Origin: Pseudomonas antarctica
GTDB lineage: Bacteria; Pseudomonadota; Gammaproteobacteria; Pseudomonadales; Pseudomonadaceae
Assembly: GCF_001647715.1 (NCBI RefSeq)
Contig: NZ_CP015600.1
Location: forward strand, 2,418,001-2,482,000
Length of the DNA stretch: 64,000 bases
Reading direction: 5' to 3'
The notes under the pieces are model-generated. The model made no database searches. It worked only from the letters and a program-made list of their open reading frames with translations, and was not told the DNA's origin. The translations under genes and the position numbers were made by a program. Below, piece after piece: positions 1 to 7,356 of this stretch (positions within the stretch are counted from its first letter, which is position 1; each line of letters starts with the position of its first letter).

Positions 1-1358
1 TCTTCTTCGCGGCTCCAGATCAGTTTGATCGGGCGGCCTACCGCTTTGGCCAAGGCGATGGCCTGCGGGTAGGGGTTGGCCGAGTCATACAGGAAATGCC
101 GGCCAAAAAAACCGCCCAGCAGCGGCGAGTGCAGGGTGATTTGTTCAATGGAGAGCCCGGTGCGCTTGGCCATGTCGGCGCGGAACATATCCGGTGCCTG
201 GTTGGGCAACCACACCTCCAGCGAGCCGTCTGGGTTGAAACGCGCCAGGGCTGAAGGGGGCTCCAGCTGAGCGTGGTTGAGGTATTGGTTGTGGTAGGTC
301 GCTTCAATTTTGGTCTTGGCGTTGGCCAGCGCGCCGGCCACATCGCCTTCGTTCTCGTCGTCACGGGCCGGGCCCTGTTGGGCGGCGAGGAAGTCGCGGT
401 ACTTGTCGCTGGAGAAGTCCGCGGGCATCGCGCGCACGGTCGAACCGGCAGCCGCTTCCAGCCATTCCACCTGGATCGCCTCCACCGCCCGCTTGGCATG
501 CCACCAGCGTTCGGCAACGACCGCCACTGCACCTGGCAGTTGGTGAACCGAGTGCACGCCTTTCATGGCCTCGACCTGTGCCTGGTTGCGCAGGCTGCCG
601 ACGGTCATGCCCAGGCGTGGCGCGTGCTGGACGGCGGCGTGGAGCATGCCGTCTACCTTGAGGTCGATGCTGTATTGCGCCTTGCCGGTGGATTTGTCGT
701 AGGCATCCAGACGTTTCACCGGCTTGCCGATCCAGCGGAACTGGCTGGGGTCGCGCAGTGTAATCGTGGCCGGGTCGGGCACCGGCATGTCCAGGGCACG
801 ACCGGCCAACTCACCGTAACCCAGCGAGCGGCCGGAAGCAGCGTGTACGACGCGGCCGGGCTGTGTGGTCAGTTGGGCCACGGGCACGCCCAATTGCTCG
901 GCACCGGCCTGCAGCAACATGGCGCGGGCCAGGGCGCCGAGGCGGCGCATGGTCGGGTAGCTCATGCGGATGGACATGCTGCCACCGGTGATGCGCATAC
1001 CGTTTTCCATCACCACATAGGCTTCGCCGGGCGGTGCGGCCTCGACCACGAAGGTGGCGGGGTCGGCATCCAGTTCTTCGCCGACGATCTGCGCCATGGC
1101 GGTGTGGGTGCCTTGGCCGCCTTCCATGAAGGGGCTGAGCAGGCGCACGCTGCCGTCCGGGCGAATCTCGAGAAATGCCGGCACCTGGGTCCCGCGTTCT
1201 GCCGGGCCGGCCGTGGCGGCGTAAGCCCTGGACGCGCCCAGTGGCAGGCCGAAACCTATGACCAGCGCACCGACGGCGGTGCTGGCCAGAAAACGCCGGC
1301 GCGACAGATTGACCGGTTCGCCCAATGGCGCATCGAGTATTTCGTTGCGCGTATTCAT
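1..1358 (-). CDS. iorB: Molybdopterin-binding oxidoreductase large subunit (IorB-like), partial
   Basis: Large molybdenum-cofactor subunit of an isoquinoline 1-oxidoreductase/aldehyde dehydrogenase type enzyme of the xanthine oxidase family. It hydroxylates N-heterocycles or oxidises aldehydes; the true substrate cannot be told. About 452 residues are visible and the 3' end runs off the left edge. The N-terminus (MNTRNEILDAPLGEPVNLSR, then RRFLASTAVGALVIG) carries a twin-arginine signal, so export as a folded cofactor-loaded complex is expected. A glycine-rich LLGGFFGRHF segment close to the window edge is typical of the Mo-cofactor subunit. The ATG at 1358 overlaps the iorA stop by an ATGA junction, so the two are translationally coupled. 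A cytochrome c subunit often follows in such operons and would lie outside the window. Confidence 0.9.
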   Translation of the reverse strand, partial: MNTRNEILDAPLGEPVNLSRRRFLASTAVGALVIGFGLPLGASRAYAATAGPAERGTQVPAFLEIRPDGSVRLLSPFMEGGQGTHTAMAQIVGEELDADPATFVVEAAPPGEAYVVMENGMRITGGSMSIRMSYPTMRRLGALARAMLLQAGAEQLGVPVAQLTTQPGRVVHAASGRSLGYGELAGRALDMPVPDPATITLRDPSQFRWIGKPVKRLDAYDKSTGKAQYSIDLKVDGMLHAAVQHAPRLGMTVGSLRNQAQVEAMKGVHSVHQLPGAVAVVAERWWHAKRAVEAIQVEWLEAAAGSTVRAMPADFSSDKYRDFLAAQQGPARDDENEGDVAGALANAKTKIEATYHNQYLNHAQLEPPSALARFNPDGSLEVWLPNQAPDMFRADMAKRTGLSIEQITLHSPLLGGFFGRHFLYDSANPYPQAIALAKAVGRPIKLIWSREE

Positions 1359-1825
1359 CAGGCGCTCTCCGTCCTGGCAGGTTGGGCGGCCAGGTCGTGC
1401 ACGGCCGTGCGGATGGCGTTGTAGGTGCCACAGCGGCACAGGTTGATCATGGCGGCTTCAATCTGTGCATCAGTAGGCGCAGGGGTGTGCTTGAGCAGCG
1501 CGGTAGCGGCCATCACCTGACCGGATTGGCAGTAACCGCATTGCGCCACCTGGTGCTCGACCCAGGCCGCGACCACGCGCTTGCCCACGTCATCGGTTTC
1601 AATCGACTCGATGGTGGTGACCTCGCGGCCGACCACTGCGGCCACCGGCGTGACGCAGGAACGCACGACATTACCGTCCACCAGTACCGAGCAGGCGCCA
1701 CACTGGGCCAGGCCGCAGCCGTACTTGGTGCCGGTCATCCCCAGGTCATCGCGGATCACCCATAGCAACGGCGTGTCGGCGTCGGCATCGACCTCATAGG
1801 CTTTTTGGTTGATACGTAATTGCAT
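1358..1825 (-). CDS. iorA: (2Fe-2S)-binding small subunit of Mo-hydroxylase (IorA-like)
   Basis: Iron-sulfur subunit that passes electrons from the molybdenum centre of the partner encoded just downstream. The 155 residues are the usual length for the two-domain ferredoxin subunit. The plant-type cluster motif (CGLAQCGACSVLVDG, about residues 39-53) and the all-alpha domain motifs (CGYCQSGQ and CRCGTYNAIR) supply the eight cysteines of the two [2Fe-2S] clusters. There is no signal peptide of its own, as expected if it is co-exported with the Tat-signal-bearing large subunit. It is first in a two-gene overlapping operon. The 266 bases upstream hold no gene. Confidence 0.93.
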   Translation of the reverse strand: MQLRINQKAYEVDADADTPLLWVIRDDLGMTGTKYGCGLAQCGACSVLVDGNVVRSCVTPVAAVVGREVTTIESIETDDVGKRVVAAWVEHQVAQCGYCQSGQVMAATALLKHTPAPTDAQIEAAMINLCRCGTYNAIRTAVHDLAAQPARTESA

Positions 1826-2091
1826 GGTTCACCTGCTGATCATCGGTTGATGTGGCTTTTCTTATAAGTTGCCCATCGTTGCACTCTAGACCACGGTGCA
1901 AGGCCTATCTATCCCGTCATCGATAACTCGCAGGATCAGGCAAGTATTCAAGAGGATTGCACGCTTAATGACGGTCCCCCAGCCTGTAGGCCTTCGCTGA
2001 TCCAAGCCTGCGTGCCGCACTTTTTTTCATTCTCCTGATCTATTCCTGTCACGACCACGCTCATTCAGCGCGTGGACAGCAGCCAGACCCG

Positions 2092-2838
2092 GTGCCGATG
2101 GATCCAACGTTTATAGCTTTTATCAGCCGATGGCCGCTGCTGTTTGCAGCGGTGTTTATATTCAGTTCGACCGGTTGCAGCCAGCAACAGGGGCGCGATA
2201 TCGCCAGGCAGTTCAGCGATGGCAAACCCGATGAATTCTTTCAAACCAGTGTCGATCGCATGGCAACCCTGAGCATGCGTGACAACCTGCAAAGCCTGTA
2301 TCTGCTGATGAACAAGCTCTACCTGCGCAACCCCAACCAGTGGCGTCAATCGGGCTACCCGGACGCGGTGACTGCTGCGCGGGCAATCCGCCAGGCCATC
2401 GAGAGCCGTCAGTCACTGCCTGCCTTGGGGGACCGCCATGACCTGGCCGCTTTGAGCTATTCATTGGGCCCGGAATTTCGCGGCGATCGCGTCGGGGCGT
2501 TCATCTATGCGATCGGCAGCATGCTGGTGACGGCTCACGGCGGTCGCACCCAGTTTTATATGACTGACTCGATCAACCCGCAATTTGTCAGCAACGCCGC
2601 GCGCAATATCGAGAAAGCCACCTGGCTGCTCAGCCAGCGTCAGGATGCCAACGGCGTCTTGCTGCTGTTTTCCAATGAACTATCAGAGGAGGGCAGCAAC
2701 CTCAGTTTTGCCGTTGAGTTTGGCAAGGTGGTCGCGCGTCTGGACCTGCTCGCCCAGATGCTCGATGAGCGTTACCGACGTGTCGCGCTCAATTACGCGC
2801 AGAGCCTGCTGCTGATGAACTTCCTGCCGGTGCAGTGA
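2092..2838 (+). CDS. Putative lipoprotein of unknown function
   Basis: The 248-residue protein begins with a short hydrophobic stretch ending in FSSTGC, a lipobox-like sequence, so it is probably lipid-anchored at the inner or outer membrane after cleavage before Cys. The remainder is a soluble alpha-helical domain (LQSLYLLMNKLYLRNPNQW, GAFIYAIGSMLVTAHGG, ARNIEKATWLLSQ) that I do not recognise as a named family. The frame opens with GTG at 2092; an ATG six bases later (2098) is an equally good start. It is divergent from iorA and in no obvious operon. Confidence 0.75.
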   Translation: MPMDPTFIAFISRWPLLFAAVFIFSSTGCSQQQGRDIARQFSDGKPDEFFQTSVDRMATLSMRDNLQSLYLLMNKLYLRNPNQWRQSGYPDAVTAARAIRQAIESRQSLPALGDRHDLAALSYSLGPEFRGDRVGAFIYAIGSMLVTAHGGRTQFYMTDSINPQFVSNAARNIEKATWLLSQRQDANGVLLLFSNELSEEGSNLSFAVEFGKVVARLDLLAQMLDERYRRVALNYAQSLLLMNFLPVQ

Positions 2839-2960
2839 CGCGTGGCTGGATCAGGCAGTGCGGTGTTTCCCTTTCCCATGTAGGAAACGGCCTATGTTAG
2901 GCCCCTGCGCTTGAAACACACCCTGGGTCGGCAATAGCCTCGGACTTTTCTTGACGATGA

Positions 2961-3260
2961 GTGCCTACCTTGGGTAAGCGAAAAACGGTTTGGTCTACTG
3001 ATCGCGAAGTTCGCCTGCGATTTATCCTCTTTGCGGTCATCGACGTCGCGAGCGCCCAAGGTGTTCGCGCTGAGTTGTTATTGCCTTCACAGAAACTGCT
3101 GCGTAACGCGCCGAGCGAGTTGCAGCTGCGCGACACCCTCGCGCGCATTTTGGCTTGCGATGAGATGTATGGGTTCAGATTCCCGCCGGGGACGGAGGCA
3201 GATGACTTCATGCAGGCGCTGGAACCTCTCACACACGAGACCAAGGGCCTGATTTCTTGA
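2961..3260 (+). CDS. Small hypothetical protein
   Basis: A 99-residue soluble reading frame with a sensible amino-acid composition (GKRKTVWSTDREVRLRFIL, then a helix-rich C-terminus ending in HETKGLIS). It has no signal peptide, membrane segment or motif I recognise. The start is uncertain: the frame opens with GTG at 2961 and no clear ribosome-binding site is visible, with a TTG at 2970 as an alternative. It stands alone between the lipoprotein gene and the Met-rich gene. It is probably real because its frame is open and its third-position GC is high, but no function can be assigned. Confidence 0.5.
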   Translation: MPTLGKRKTVWSTDREVRLRFILFAVIDVASAQGVRAELLLPSQKLLRNAPSELQLRDTLARILACDEMYGFRFPPGTEADDFMQALEPLTHETKGLIS

Positions 3261-3451
3261 GCGGGTTAGATCGTTTATTTCCTTAAGATTGGTCTCAAGG
3301 CCTGAATCGAATATCCACTGCGGCGTTTATGCGGTTGTAGCGGTGGCTGCCTACGTTGATGCATCCGTTTGTCTGTTATCGCGGTGCTCACAGCTGTGTA
3401 GATCAACCAAGCGTGCTGCCGAACAGCCATTCCTGCTGCTCTGCCGTCGTC

Positions 3452-3479
3452 TTGCGCCTGCGCCGGGCGTCTCTAGAAT
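3452..3479 (+). promoter_or_regulatory. Candidate sigma70 promoter of the Met-rich gene
   Basis: TTGCGC (3452-3457) and TAGAAT (3474-3479) are separated by 16 bases and lie 46 bases before the ATG at 3526, with CGGAG as ribosome-binding site just upstream of that ATG. The match is partial (TTGACA/TATAAT consensus), so this is a candidate only. Confidence 0.4.
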
Positions 3480-3525
3480 CGGCGCCAGAACTTAGCCCTT
3501 TCCTGTCGATTACGGAGTTTCGAAC

Positions 3526-4026
3526 ATGATGAACGCAATGCAGATGCCGATGAACACCTCCATGCCAATGATGCCGATGATGGGCATGCCGATGATGATG
3601 GCTACCCTGCAGTGCGAAATGGCTGGCGACGCCATGATGTGCACCCTGAAGCCGGCGGCCGGTATGGACATGGCTCAGTTCAAGACCAACGCCGAGATGA
3701 TGGCGATGATGATGAACTGCGGCATGCCGATGATGATGCAGTGCGCCAATATGTCGATGATGTGCATGTCGGCCGAGGCCATGAAGATGATGACGGACAT
3801 GAACATGCCGATGATGGCAATGGGCATGTCGATGCCGATGATGAAGTGCATGATGGAATGCACCCTGATGGGCGACAGCATGCAGTGCAAAATGATGCCG
3901 ATGCCGGGCATGAGCATGGCCATGATGGAAAACTGCTGCATGCTGATGAACAAGCTGATGAACGACTGCGCCATGCCGATGATGATGAGCTGCAACGGCA
4001 TGCCGATGATGTGCTGCACCTGCTGA
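3526..4026 (+). CDS. Extremely Met- and Cys-rich small protein, possible metal binder
   Basis: The 166-residue product contains 65 methionines (39%) and 15 cysteines by my count, arranged in MM, MMM and MPMM blocks with scattered Cys and a CCTC end. Such thioether and thiol density is what copper(I) or silver binding proteins use, but the usual MxxM/MxxxM CopC or CusF folds are not recognisable. No signal peptide or membrane segment is visible, so a cytoplasmic location is the default, which is odd for a Met-rich copper binder. A ribosome-binding site (CGGAG) precedes the ATG at 3526. A strong hairpin terminator lies at 4044-4071, so it is a single-gene unit. The function is not known; metal storage is inference from composition only. 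Confidence 0.85.
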   Translation: MMNAMQMPMNTSMPMMPMMGMPMMMATLQCEMAGDAMMCTLKPAAGMDMAQFKTNAEMMAMMMNCGMPMMMQCANMSMMCMSAEAMKMMTDMNMPMMAMGMSMPMMKCMMECTLMGDSMQCKMMPMPGMSMAMMENCCMLMNKLMNDCAMPMMMSCNGMPMMCCTC

Positions 4027-4043
4027 TAGATCCCGCAGAATAA

Positions 4044-4071
4044 AAAACGCCCCGATTAATCGGGGCGTTTT
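4044..4071. terminator. Bidirectional intrinsic terminator
   Basis: A perfect 28-base palindrome, AAAACGCCCCGA paired with TCGGGGCGTTTT around a short TTAA centre. It has A and T runs at both ends, so it can stop transcription of the Met-rich gene (plus) and of the regulator gene converging from the other side (minus, stop at 4076). Confidence 0.9.
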
Positions 4072-4075
4072 GCAT

Positions 4076-4702
4076 TCAGTCCAGCCGTTCCGGGTAGGTG
4101 ATCACCAGGAACGCCACCGCCTCGCTGTCCGCAGGGTTGCGGTAGCGGTGGGGCTGGTCGGCATAGAACAGGATCGAGTCGCCGGTGGAGAGCAGGTAGC
4201 GCTCCTCGTTGACGCTGACTTCCAATACGCCTTGGGCCACCACCAGGTTTTCCTGGATGCCGGGGCCGTGGCCTTCGGAGACTTCCTCGCCGAGGGCGCG
4301 CAGGCGGATCTCGTAGAATTCGGACTGGCGCGCCGTGTCGTAGGGAAACAACGCGCGGCTGACAAACGCACCGTCGGCACTCACCAGGCGTTTGCTGTGT
4401 TGCGCCGGCAACACCTCGACGCCTTCAAAGGCGCGATCTTCCAGGAACGCCGCCACCGACACCTTCAAACCCTTGGCGATTTTGCACAGCACCTTGATCG
4501 ACGGCACGCTGCGGCCGGACTCGATCTGCGCGAGCATCGCCCGGCTGACGCCGCAGGCGCGTGCCAGGCCGTCCAGGGAAAGGTAGCGTTTGCTGCGCAG
4601 CCGTTGCAGGTTCTGCGCCACACACAGGCTGGTGTCGTCGTCATCCAGGCCAGGCTTGGGAAGCGGTTCGGAGGGCTCGGCCAGCACCTGCAGAAAATTC
4701 AT
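4076..4702 (-). CDS. XRE-family regulator with C-terminal cupin domain
   Basis: DNA-binding transcriptional regulator of 208 residues. The N-terminal half has an HTH_3 helix-turn-helix (LRSKRYLSLDGLARACGVS, then RAMLAQIESGRSVPSI). The C-terminal half is a small-molecule-sensing cupin (EGHGPGIQENLVVAQGVLEV, then LSTGDSILFYADQPHRYRNP). This architecture is typical of regulators of amino-acid or polyamine metabolism. The ATG at 4702 (MNFLQVLAEP) is preferred over an upstream in-frame start at 4768, because the extra residues are Arg-rich and belong to the frame of a neighbouring small gene. A small open frame at 4707-4865 lies just upstream in the same direction. Confidence 0.88.
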   Translation of the reverse strand: MNFLQVLAEPSEPLPKPGLDDDDTSLCVAQNLQRLRSKRYLSLDGLARACGVSRAMLAQIESGRSVPSIKVLCKIAKGLKVSVAAFLEDRAFEGVEVLPAQHSKRLVSADGAFVSRALFPYDTARQSEFYEIRLRALGEEVSEGHGPGIQENLVVAQGVLEVSVNEERYLLSTGDSILFYADQPHRYRNPADSEAVAFLVITYPERLD

Positions 4703-4706
4703 CGGT

Positions 4707-4865
4707 TTACGCCCGGCGAGTATCGCTGGGCGTCGCCGCCTGTGCGGCAACCACCGCAAGCCCTGCACGCGCTGCGTAGATCGCCCACATCAACTCGGCC
4801 GCTGCGCGCGCCTGGCGGCGTTTACGGTGGAGGGTGAAGTCGATGACGGTGGCGGATGTTGGCAT
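4707..4865 (-). CDS. Possible 52-residue small protein upstream of the XRE regulator
   Basis: Short open frame reading MPTSATVIDFTLHRKRRQAR, then an alanine-rich helix (AAAELMWAIYAARAGLAVVA) and ending DTRRA. It ends four bases before the regulator ATG, which suggests coupling. The pattern (charged start, then an amphipathic Ala-rich segment) looks like a real small protein rather than noise. The ribosome-binding site is weak (GAGAT), so the call is tentative and no function is proposed. Confidence 0.4.
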   Translation of the reverse strand: MPTSATVIDFTLHRKRRQARAAAELMWAIYAARAGLAVVAAQAATPSDTRRA

Positions 4866-5124
4866 GGGGGCGATCTCGTGGGTCGTGGGTGACTCAGGGG
4901 TTCAACAATAATGCGTGGCTGTTATTTCGTTAAATACTGAGTTCGCATGTGTTAATTCGATTTTGGACTTAAAAAGCAAACCCGGTCTGACGCGGTTGTG
5001 GGAAGGGTCTGGTCCGTCAATAAGGCGTGACCTGGTGAGCGTGCCTGGCTTCCCATCACTGTTCGCGTGATGGGCAGCAATATGCCCCCTGCCTGTCACG
5101 CCCCTGAATTCCAAGGACCTGACC

Positions 5125-7242
5125 ATGCTGTTGCGCCAACCTCCGCTCCTTTTCGCCGCCTTGACCCTCAGTTCACTGGCGCACGCCGAGACACTGCAAC
5201 TGGCGCCCGTCGAAGTCACCAGCAGCGAAGCCAGCGCGGGCGAAGTGGCCCAGGCGCAGCTGAAAAGCGTGCCCGGTGGCACCAACTACATCGACATGAG
5301 CAGCGTGCAACAGGGCCGGGTGAGCACTAACGAAGATGTGTTCAAGTACCAGCCCGGGGTGTACGCCAAGGCGGCGAACAATGAAGGGGTGAAGCTGTCG
5401 ATCCGTGGTTCCGGATTGAACCGCAGCCCCGGCGCCCACGCCTCCGGGCTGTATGAAATGTTCGACGGTTTGCCGCTGACCGGCCCGGGCGGCACACCCT
5501 ACGAGCTCAAGGACCCACTGTGGCAAAGCCGCGTCGAGGTGCTGCGCGGCGCCAACGGCTTTGATCAGGGCGCGCTGGCCCTGGGCGGCTCGGTCAACTA
5601 CATCACCCATACCGGCTATGACGCGCCCAAGCTGCAACTACGTTATGAAGCAGGCAGCCGCGGCTATGCCCAGCGCGAGATCAGTTCCGGCCAGGTGCTG
5701 GGGGACGCCGACTACTACATCAGCCTCACCGACTCCGAATCCGACGGCTACCAGCACCAGAGCGCCGGCACCGGCAAGGGCGTCGCGGCCAACTTCGGTT
5801 ACCGTTTCAATCCGGACCTGGAGACGCGTTTCTATTTTCGCTACCGCGAAACCACCAACGACTCACCCGGCAAACTGACGCGCTACCAGATCCGTCACGA
5901 CCCGAGCGCCGCCAACAGCCTGAATGCCGCCCGCGACTCCAAACGCCTGCAGCCCGGCTCGACCTGGATCGCCAACAAGACCACCTTGCAGCTGGACGAT
6001 CATTCGCGCGTCGAAGTCGGGCTGGCCTATCACGACTACCCGATGGACCTGCGCGAAGGCACCAACCGCCTGAAAGTCGCCTACACCGACGTCAGCGGCA
6101 CCTTCAACTACATCCGCCAGGACAGTCTGTTCGGCCACGACAGCAACACCACGATTGGCCTGCGCACCACCCAGGCGATGCCGAACAACGGCGCCTCTGA
6201 ATACGTGCGTACCCCAGTCGGTAACACTGCGACGTATGCCCCCGGCACCAAGACTCGCGACTACAGCTATTTGGGCTCCGACAGCGTCCTGCATGTCGGC
6301 AACGAACTGGAATTGGTCCCGGACCTGTGGCTGACCACTGGCCTGGCCGCGATTTACACGCGCCGCGAAACCCAGGTCACCTATCCCGAAGGCCAGGCGC
6401 CGCTCAGTCAACATGATTGGGACTACGCGCCACGCATTGGCCTGCGGTATGACTTCACCCCGCAATTGCAGGTGTACGGCAACCTGAGCCGCTCGGTCGA
6501 GCCGCCGCACGCGTGGTCGATGATCTGGGGTTCCAATAAGTACTTTCCCAACGGCAGCGGCCCGGCTACCGGTTTGCAACGCGAAGGCGTGAGTTTGCGC
6601 AATCAGACCGCTACCACCCTGGAGGTCGGCGGGCGCGGCGAGCAGTGGTTCGGCCAGTGGGACCTGGCGCTGTACCGCTCCGAAGTGCGCCACGAATTGC
6701 TCACGGTCGAAACCCAGGCCCAAACCGCCAACAGCAGTGCGATTGTTGCCGAGTCCAACGCCAGCCCAACCGTGCATCAAGGCGTGGAACTGGGCCTGCT
6801 CAGCCCACTGTGGGACGGTGGTCGCAACGGCCAGCTTGCCCTGCGCCAGGCCTACACCTTCAGCGACTTCCACTACCGCAACGATGACCGTTTCGGCGAC
6901 AACACCTTGCCGGGCATCCCCAAACATTACTACCAGGCGCAACTGCGCTACAGCCATCCGACCGGTTTCTACACCAGCCTCAACACCGAGCATGCATCGC
7001 GGGTGGCGGTGGACTACGCCAACTCCTACTTTGCTGCGGCCTACACCACACTCGGCGCCACGTTCGGCTACGACGCACCGAAGCAGGACTGGCAAGCCTG
7101 GGTCGACCTGCGCAACCTCACTAACCGGCGCTATGCCAACACCGTCACACCGGGTTACGACGACAAGGGGATGGATGTTGCGCGATCCACGCCGGCCGAC
7201 GGTCGGGGCATTTACACCGGCGTGTCATGGAGCTGGCGTTAA
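5125..7242 (+). CDS. TonB-dependent outer-membrane receptor
   Basis: 705-residue beta-barrel receptor for energised uptake of a metal chelate or similar ligand across the outer membrane. A signal peptide (MLLRQPPLLFAALTLSSLAH-A) precedes a TonB-box-like LAPVEVTSSEA. The plug domain follows (VFKYQPGVYAKAA, LSIRGSGLNR, DGLPLTGPGG, VEVLRGANGFDQGALALGGS), then the barrel, ending in a C-terminal aromatic-rich strand (GIYTGVSWSWR). There is no N-terminal FecA-type signalling domain. The sequence resembles ferric-siderophore/FecA-like receptors, but the ligand is undetermined and no Fur box is obvious in the 259-base upstream region. No transport partner genes adjoin. Confidence 0.92.
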   Translation: MLLRQPPLLFAALTLSSLAHAETLQLAPVEVTSSEASAGEVAQAQLKSVPGGTNYIDMSSVQQGRVSTNEDVFKYQPGVYAKAANNEGVKLSIRGSGLNRSPGAHASGLYEMFDGLPLTGPGGTPYELKDPLWQSRVEVLRGANGFDQGALALGGSVNYITHTGYDAPKLQLRYEAGSRGYAQREISSGQVLGDADYYISLTDSESDGYQHQSAGTGKGVAANFGYRFNPDLETRFYFRYRETTNDSPGKLTRYQIRHDPSAANSLNAARDSKRLQPGSTWIANKTTLQLDDHSRVEVGLAYHDYPMDLREGTNRLKVAYTDVSGTFNYIRQDSLFGHDSNTTIGLRTTQAMPNNGASEYVRTPVGNTATYAPGTKTRDYSYLGSDSVLHVGNELELVPDLWLTTGLAAIYTRRETQVTYPEGQAPLSQHDWDYAPRIGLRYDFTPQLQVYGNLSRSVEPPHAWSMIWGSNKYFPNGSGPATGLQREGVSLRNQTATTLEVGGRGEQWFGQWDLALYRSEVRHELLTVETQAQTANSSAIVAESNASPTVHQGVELGLLSPLWDGGRNGQLALRQAYTFSDFHYRNDDRFGDNTLPGIPKHYYQAQLRYSHPTGFYTSLNTEHASRVAVDYANSYFAAAYTTLGATFGYDAPKQDWQAWVDLRNLTNRRYANTVTPGYDDKGMDVARSTPADGRGIYTGVSWSWR

Positions 7243-7356
7243 GCACCGTTGTGGCGAGCGCTGCACGGCTGGCGGCGCTTGTGGCATTGGCGGATAACCT
7301 GCCGATCGAGGTGGAGCCTTTCACCGACTGGCGGGTGGTGGTCAAACCGCTGTCGA

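Noticed and set aside
273-1424. 383-residue plus-strand frame over iorB
   Set aside because: Shadow of the high-GC iorB gene; the minus frame has Tat signal and conserved Mo-enzyme motifs.
3289-3495. 68-residue plus-strand frame before the Met-rich gene
   Set aside because: Composition is not protein-like and it covers the candidate promoter; treated as intergenic.
3675-4075. Long antisense frames (Ile-rich and Ser/Cys-rich) opposite the Met-rich gene
   Set aside because: They are forced by the repeated ATG/GAT codon pattern of the sense gene; they have no ribosome-binding site and contain only low-complexity residues.
7225-7356. Short plus-strand frame overlapping the end of the TonB receptor gene (LPIEVEPFTDWRVVVKPL)
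   Set aside because: Looks mildly protein-like but has no start signal and runs into the converging regulator gene; no family recognised.
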